DNA of 64,000 nucleotides, taken from contig JAKCPI010014213.1 of the NCBI GenBank assembly GCA_023213315.1, forward strand, positions 62,001-126,000. The letters run 5' to 3'. The number at the start of each line of letters is the position of its first letter. Positions within the stretch are counted from its first letter, which is position 1. Positions 60,628-64,000 of this stretch are shown piece by piece. The position numbers and the translations under genes were made by a program. Below the pieces are notes generated by a model. That model made no database searches and was not told the DNA's origin. It worked only from the letters and a program-made list of their open reading frames with translations. Source of the DNA: Euborellia annulipes. Lineage: Eukaryota; Arthropoda; Insecta; Dermaptera; Anisolabididae.

Positions 60628-61986
60628 ATGTATGAACCCTACCCCGTCCCTGAACAGGTACGTGAACAAAAGCTTTCCCGTTACAGTAGTTTATGGACAT
60701 TTGCCAAACAAGATTTACGGCTTTTATTATTTTTTCTAATTATTGCCGGTTTAGTCGGTTTAGGCCTTGGGTATTTCTGGAGCTGTATTTTTATCGCTTT
60801 TGTGGGTTTTTTTACACTCCAGTTGCGTTCTTTATATCTGGTCAATGACTGGATTGCAAATAAGCCTTATGACGTACCTCCAAATCTTAATGGGATTTGG
60901 GGGGCATTATTATTTAATGTTTACCGTGCTCAGCGTCAGGAACGAATTGTTCAGGCCGAAATGGTCGGTTTAATTGATCGAGCTCAATCCTCGTTAGTTG
61001 CACTTGCTGAAGCGGTTGTTTTAATTGATGACCAACATCAAATTGAATGGTGGAACCCTGCTGCTGAACGCTTATTAGGCATTAGTCCTCTTGATCGTGG
61101 CCGAAATTTATTAACGATTTTACGCCAGCCTAGTTTTATTGAATATTTTAACAATATTGATCAGGCCCCTGACGGTATCAAACTCCATTCCAACTTTGAT
61201 GATGACCGATATGTACAGGTTAAGCTCACACGATTTGGTGGAGAAAGTCGTTTACTAGTGGCTTATGACGTTACGCGTATGCACAACCTTGAACAGATGC
61301 GTAAAGACTTCGTAGATAATATTTCGCATGAACTTCGTACGCCATTAACCGTACTCAGTGGTTATATCGAGACTTTTACCGATCAGGAAGATATTAGTCC
61401 ACGCTGGAAACGTGCATTTGATCAGATGCAGTCACAAACCAAGCGCATGAATGCTTTGGTGAATGATTTACTGCTGTTATCGAATTTAGAAAATAATAAG
61501 AAAATTGCAAAAAATCAGATTATTGAAATGCCGAGTTTAATGAATCAACTCTTTGATGATGCTCAAGCCTACAATGCCGATTATGGCCATACACTGAATT
61601 TACATATTGATAGCCATTGTGACCTGATTGGTTCTGATATGGAAATTGCCAGTGCATTTAGTAATTTAATTACTAACGCCATCAAATACACCCCAAAAGG
61701 CGGAACCATTACGATTGGCTGGCATGACGACGGTGAACATGCTTACTTTAGTGTACAAGACACAGGCATTGGAATTAATCCAAAACATTTACCACGCCTG
61801 ACTGAACGCTTCTATCGCGTAGACAGTGACCGTAGTCGCCAAACAGGTGGTACAGGTTTAGGTTTAGCAATTGTAAAACACGTATTGATGCAGCATGGCG
61901 CTTATTTAGATGTGCAATCTAAAGAAAATGAAGGTTCCACTTTTACCGCAGTTTTCCCGAAAGAAAGACTATATAACATGACCTAA
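60628..61986 (+). CDS. phoR: Phosphate regulon sensor kinase PhoR
   Basis: 452 residues. Two close membrane spans (residues about 30-65) without a large periplasmic loop, as is typical of PhoR. They are followed by a PAS domain (LVALAEAVVLIDDQHQIEWW), a HisKA domain with the phospho-His in DNISHELRTPLTV (about residue 235), and an HATPase with N-box LITNAIKYTP and G-box GTGLGLAIVKH. It signals low phosphate together with the PstSCAB/PhoU system, which is not in this window. Confidence 0.94.
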   Translation: MYEPYPVPEQVREQKLSRYSSLWTFAKQDLRLLLFFLIIAGLVGLGLGYFWSCIFIAFVGFFTLQLRSLYLVNDWIANKPYDVPPNLNGIWGALLFNVYRAQRQERIVQAEMVGLIDRAQSSLVALAEAVVLIDDQHQIEWWNPAAERLLGISPLDRGRNLLTILRQPSFIEYFNNIDQAPDGIKLHSNFDDDRYVQVKLTRFGGESRLLVAYDVTRMHNLEQMRKDFVDNISHELRTPLTVLSGYIETFTDQEDISPRWKRAFDQMQSQTKRMNALVNDLLLLSNLENNKKIAKNQIIEMPSLMNQLFDDAQAYNADYGHTLNLHIDSHCDLIGSDMEIASAFSNLITNAIKYTPKGGTITIGWHDDGEHAYFSVQDTGIGINPKHLPRLTERFYRVDSDRSRQTGGTGLGLAIVKHVLMQHGAYLDVQSKENEGSTFTAVFPKERLYNMT

Positions 61987-62002
61987 TCACCCCTTCAAAT
62001 AT

Positions 62003-62033
62003 AAAAGCCGACTCATGAAAAGTCGGCTTTTTT
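62003..62033 (+). terminator. Terminator after phoBR
   Basis: AAAAGCCGACT, CATGAAA, AGTCGGCTTTT followed by further T, 17 bases after the phoR stop. Confidence 0.87.
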
Positions 62034-62050
62034 GTAGCCTTTAAACCCAT

Positions 62051-63248
62051 TTACCTAGAAGTCGAGCAATACGAATTACTTTGGTTTTTCTCTATTACAT
62101 TTAAAAAGTTAGTGGCAAAAGTATTACTCTGACGCAATGCATCACGATGATCTCCGCCATCAATCGTTTGATAGATGGCTGGTTTTTTTAATTTACATAA
62201 CTGCTGGTAATAGGCAGATGTCCCTCTAGGATCAACTAAATGATCTTTAGAACCCTGAACAATCATTAACGGTACGGTAGGTACCATATTTTCAATCGAC
62301 TGTTGTTTTAGATAAGCCAAGAGAGATTTTAAATCAGCATCAGGTCGAAATATGCTCGAAGGAGATTTCTTTAAATCAGTTTGAAGTTCAGATAAACAAC
62401 GGCTACGCGCTTGAGTCAGCACCGTGTTCATTTCAGGACTTACTAAATTCTCAGGCACAATACTTGGCTCTAGCTGCTTGCGCACCCAATAACACAATGG
62501 GGAAAAATGCAGCTACACTAGGTTCTGGGTTCGGATGACTCTGTACATATTCTGCAATACCTTCATATTGATAGCCACCTGGTGCAAGAGCTATCGCGCC
62601 TTTCAAATCTAGTTCGGGCGCATCTTTTTGACCATAGGCAGATACTGCAATTGCCGCAGCCCCGCCTTGACTGTGTCCCATTACTAACCACTGTTTATTA
62701 AAACTTTTGGGCTTAAGCAAATGTAATGCACGCACTGCATCAACCACTGTATGCAGTTGGCTCTTTGCATTCATATAGGGATGCGCGCCTAATGTGCCTA
62801 AACCTTGATAATCAGGTGCAACAACTGCGTAGCCACGTGCAAGCCAACCATCTAAAGCTTTGGAAGCAACTTCTTGATATGAATGAACTGGCCCACCAAC
62901 ATAATCACCAGAAGGCGCGCAGGTATCGGCTACTCCTGTCGTGCCATGTGCCCAAGCAAGTATCGGCCAGCCTTTTTTTGGTGGTGTTCCTTTCGGCAAT
63001 AAAATAAAAGCCGATGCAACAATAGGTTCGCCCTGAATACCTCGACTACGATAATTTACCAACAAGCGCTGATCTGCATGAGGAAATAAATTCGTCACAT
63101 CTTGCTGTTCTAGAGACAATATTGAGCCTGGTTTTTCGCTCACAATTTGCTTATTCAAATCTGTAATTGGAGCGGCCATAGCAGATCCAGACACCAAACA
63201 AGCACTACTAAATAAAATTTTTAAAAGAAAATTACTTTTTCTAATCAA
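62051..63248 (-). CDS. Secreted alpha/beta hydrolase, LIP-family secretory lipase type, frameshifted
   Basis: About 398 residues with a signal peptide ending AMA before APITDL. Motifs: AWAHGTTGVADTCAPS (oxyanion region), nucleophile GHSQGGAAA, and the acid/His pair in the second piece (MIVQGSKDHLVD and DGGDHRDALRQS). One shift near 62480 separates 63248-62451 from 62497-62051. The pattern fits the secretory-lipase (LIP) group, which cleaves triglycerides or other esters outside the cytoplasm; the substrate is unknown. The 242 bp upstream to the AcfC-like gene is very AT-rich and shows no other feature. Confidence 0.83.
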
Positions 63249-63490
63249 GGGATTACTCCTCTATTATTTACACTATATATTTTTAAATAATCAATTTATA
63301 AAATATAAAATACCATAAAATCAACTACATTCATATTCAACTCAAAATAAATTACATTTACATATAACTATTTAAAATTTAATTAAAATATATTTTAAAA
63401 AATACATTATAAATATCGTTGCAAAAATTAAACCCATTTAAATAATAAAAAATATATGCTGATATTTTCTTAATTACTATAGCGATTAAA

Positions 63491-64000
63491 ATGTCAAAAC
63501 AATATAAATTTATACAGTATCTGATTTACCTTACTCTTAGTTCTCTACCGATCTATAGTTTTGCAGACATACAAGTATATGGTCCTGGTGGGCCAGCACC
63601 TGCAATGAAAGAAGCAGCTAAGCAATTCACCAGTAAAACTGGAATAGCAGTCAACGTGACATCTGGTCCTACTTCTCAATGGTCTGACCAAGCTAAATTA
63701 GATGCCGATATTATATATAGTGGTTCCGAAGCCATGATGTCTGATTTCGAAAATGCTTTTTCTGAACAAATTATAAAAGACTCGGTCGAACCTTTATATT
63801 TACGCCCCGCAGCTATTTTAGTGCGTAACGGAAACCCTAAAAATATTAAAGGATTTAAAGACCTAGCTAAACCCAACATTAAAGTTTTAGTTACGCATGG
63901 TGCAGGTCAAGTCGGTATGTGGGAGGATATTGCTGGTAGAACTGGAAATATTCAATTAACTAAATCTTTCCGAAAAAATATTGTTACCTATGCAGCCAAC
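63491..64000 (+). CDS. AcfC-like periplasmic substrate-binding protein (partial)
   Basis: Open from ATG 63491 to the end of the window (170 codons, no stop), so the 3' part is missing. Signal peptide ending YSFA before DIQVYG. The mature start has the pattern of accessory colonisation factor AcfC and sulfate/molybdate-type binding proteins: VYGPGGPAPAMKEAAKQFTS, then TSGPTSQWSDQAKLDADII and YSGSEAMMSDF. AcfC proteins bind sulfated or other oxyanion ligands in a few bacteria; the ligand here is unknown. It is divergent from the lipase gene. Confidence 0.75.
   Translation, partial: MSKQYKFIQYLIYLTLSSLPIYSFADIQVYGPGGPAPAMKEAAKQFTSKTGIAVNVTSGPTSQWSDQAKLDADIIYSGSEAMMSDFENAFSEQIIKDSVEPLYLRPAAILVRNGNPKNIKGFKDLAKPNIKVLVTHGAGQVGMWEDIAGRTGNIQLTKSFRKNIVTYAAN

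Noticed and set aside
33..63248. Mass pseudogenisation, as in a host-restricted lineage
   Set aside because: Essential genes are affected equally, no gene parts are missing, and breaks cluster in homopolymers. Sequencing error explains this better.

Overview
The window looks like a piece of an Acinetobacter chromosome, most likely the A. baumannii / calcoaceticus group. The evidence is the murG-murC-ddlB-ftsQ-ftsA-ftsZ-lpxC order, the AT-rich codon use, the yqiA-parE pair, the HpxO-based urate cluster and the style of the VgrG operon. This is recognition from memory, not a database result. About half of the longer genes are broken by single-base shifts, including essential ones (aceE, aceF, ftsA, murC, parE, gshA). 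The protein family stays intact on both sides of each break, so these are most simply sequencing errors of the pyrosequencing kind. I therefore give full gene spans and name the breaks.

Layout. 1-1.3 kb: a GDT1/MneA-type manganese exporter under a yybP-ykoY riboswitch. 1.3-6 kb: pyruvate dehydrogenase E1 and E2. 6.2-7.5 kb: an M23 peptidase and a DciA-like DUF721 protein. 7.5-15.6 kb: lpxC and the division/cell-wall cluster, all on the minus strand. 15.8-19.6 kb: gshB, a DUF1737 gene and a Fur-box TonB siderophore receptor. 19.65-21.28 kb: a small accessory island beside pyrE. It is bounded by a displaced copy of the pyrE 3' end and contains three XerC/XerD dif-like sites around small secreted or lipoprotein genes. 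21.3-30.2 kb: pyrE, xth, a probable sRNA, an ArsC/Spx-like gene, DUF2147, a hydrolase, a diguanylate cyclase, dsbD, an outer-membrane protein, an ankyrin protein and an HPF-like gene.

30.2-37.5 kb holds a complete urate-to-glyoxylate route: HpxO, UraH, UraD, PuuE, Alc and AllA, plus a nucleobase permease and a Tsx-like porin. Four GG-N10-GC sigma-54 type promoters lie in front of its transcription units, which suggests nitrogen control. 37.6-41.7 kb: parE, yqiA and a lipase-like protein. 41.7-50.4 kb is an AT-rich accessory block with a type VI secretion vgrG operon. The operon is vgrG, a small exported protein, a two-domain peptidoglycan-degrading effector and a lipoprotein that is probably its immunity partner. 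A secreted orphan and a HAD phosphatase lie beside it.

50.4-64 kb: dsbB, gshA, DUF924, a lipoprotein, DUF445, an aminotransferase, a MATE pump, a divergent SDR/TetR pair with an operator-like palindrome, phoB-phoR with a Pho box, a secreted lipase, and the start of an AcfC-like binding protein that runs off the end. I saw no tRNA, rRNA, CRISPR array or intact insertion sequence.
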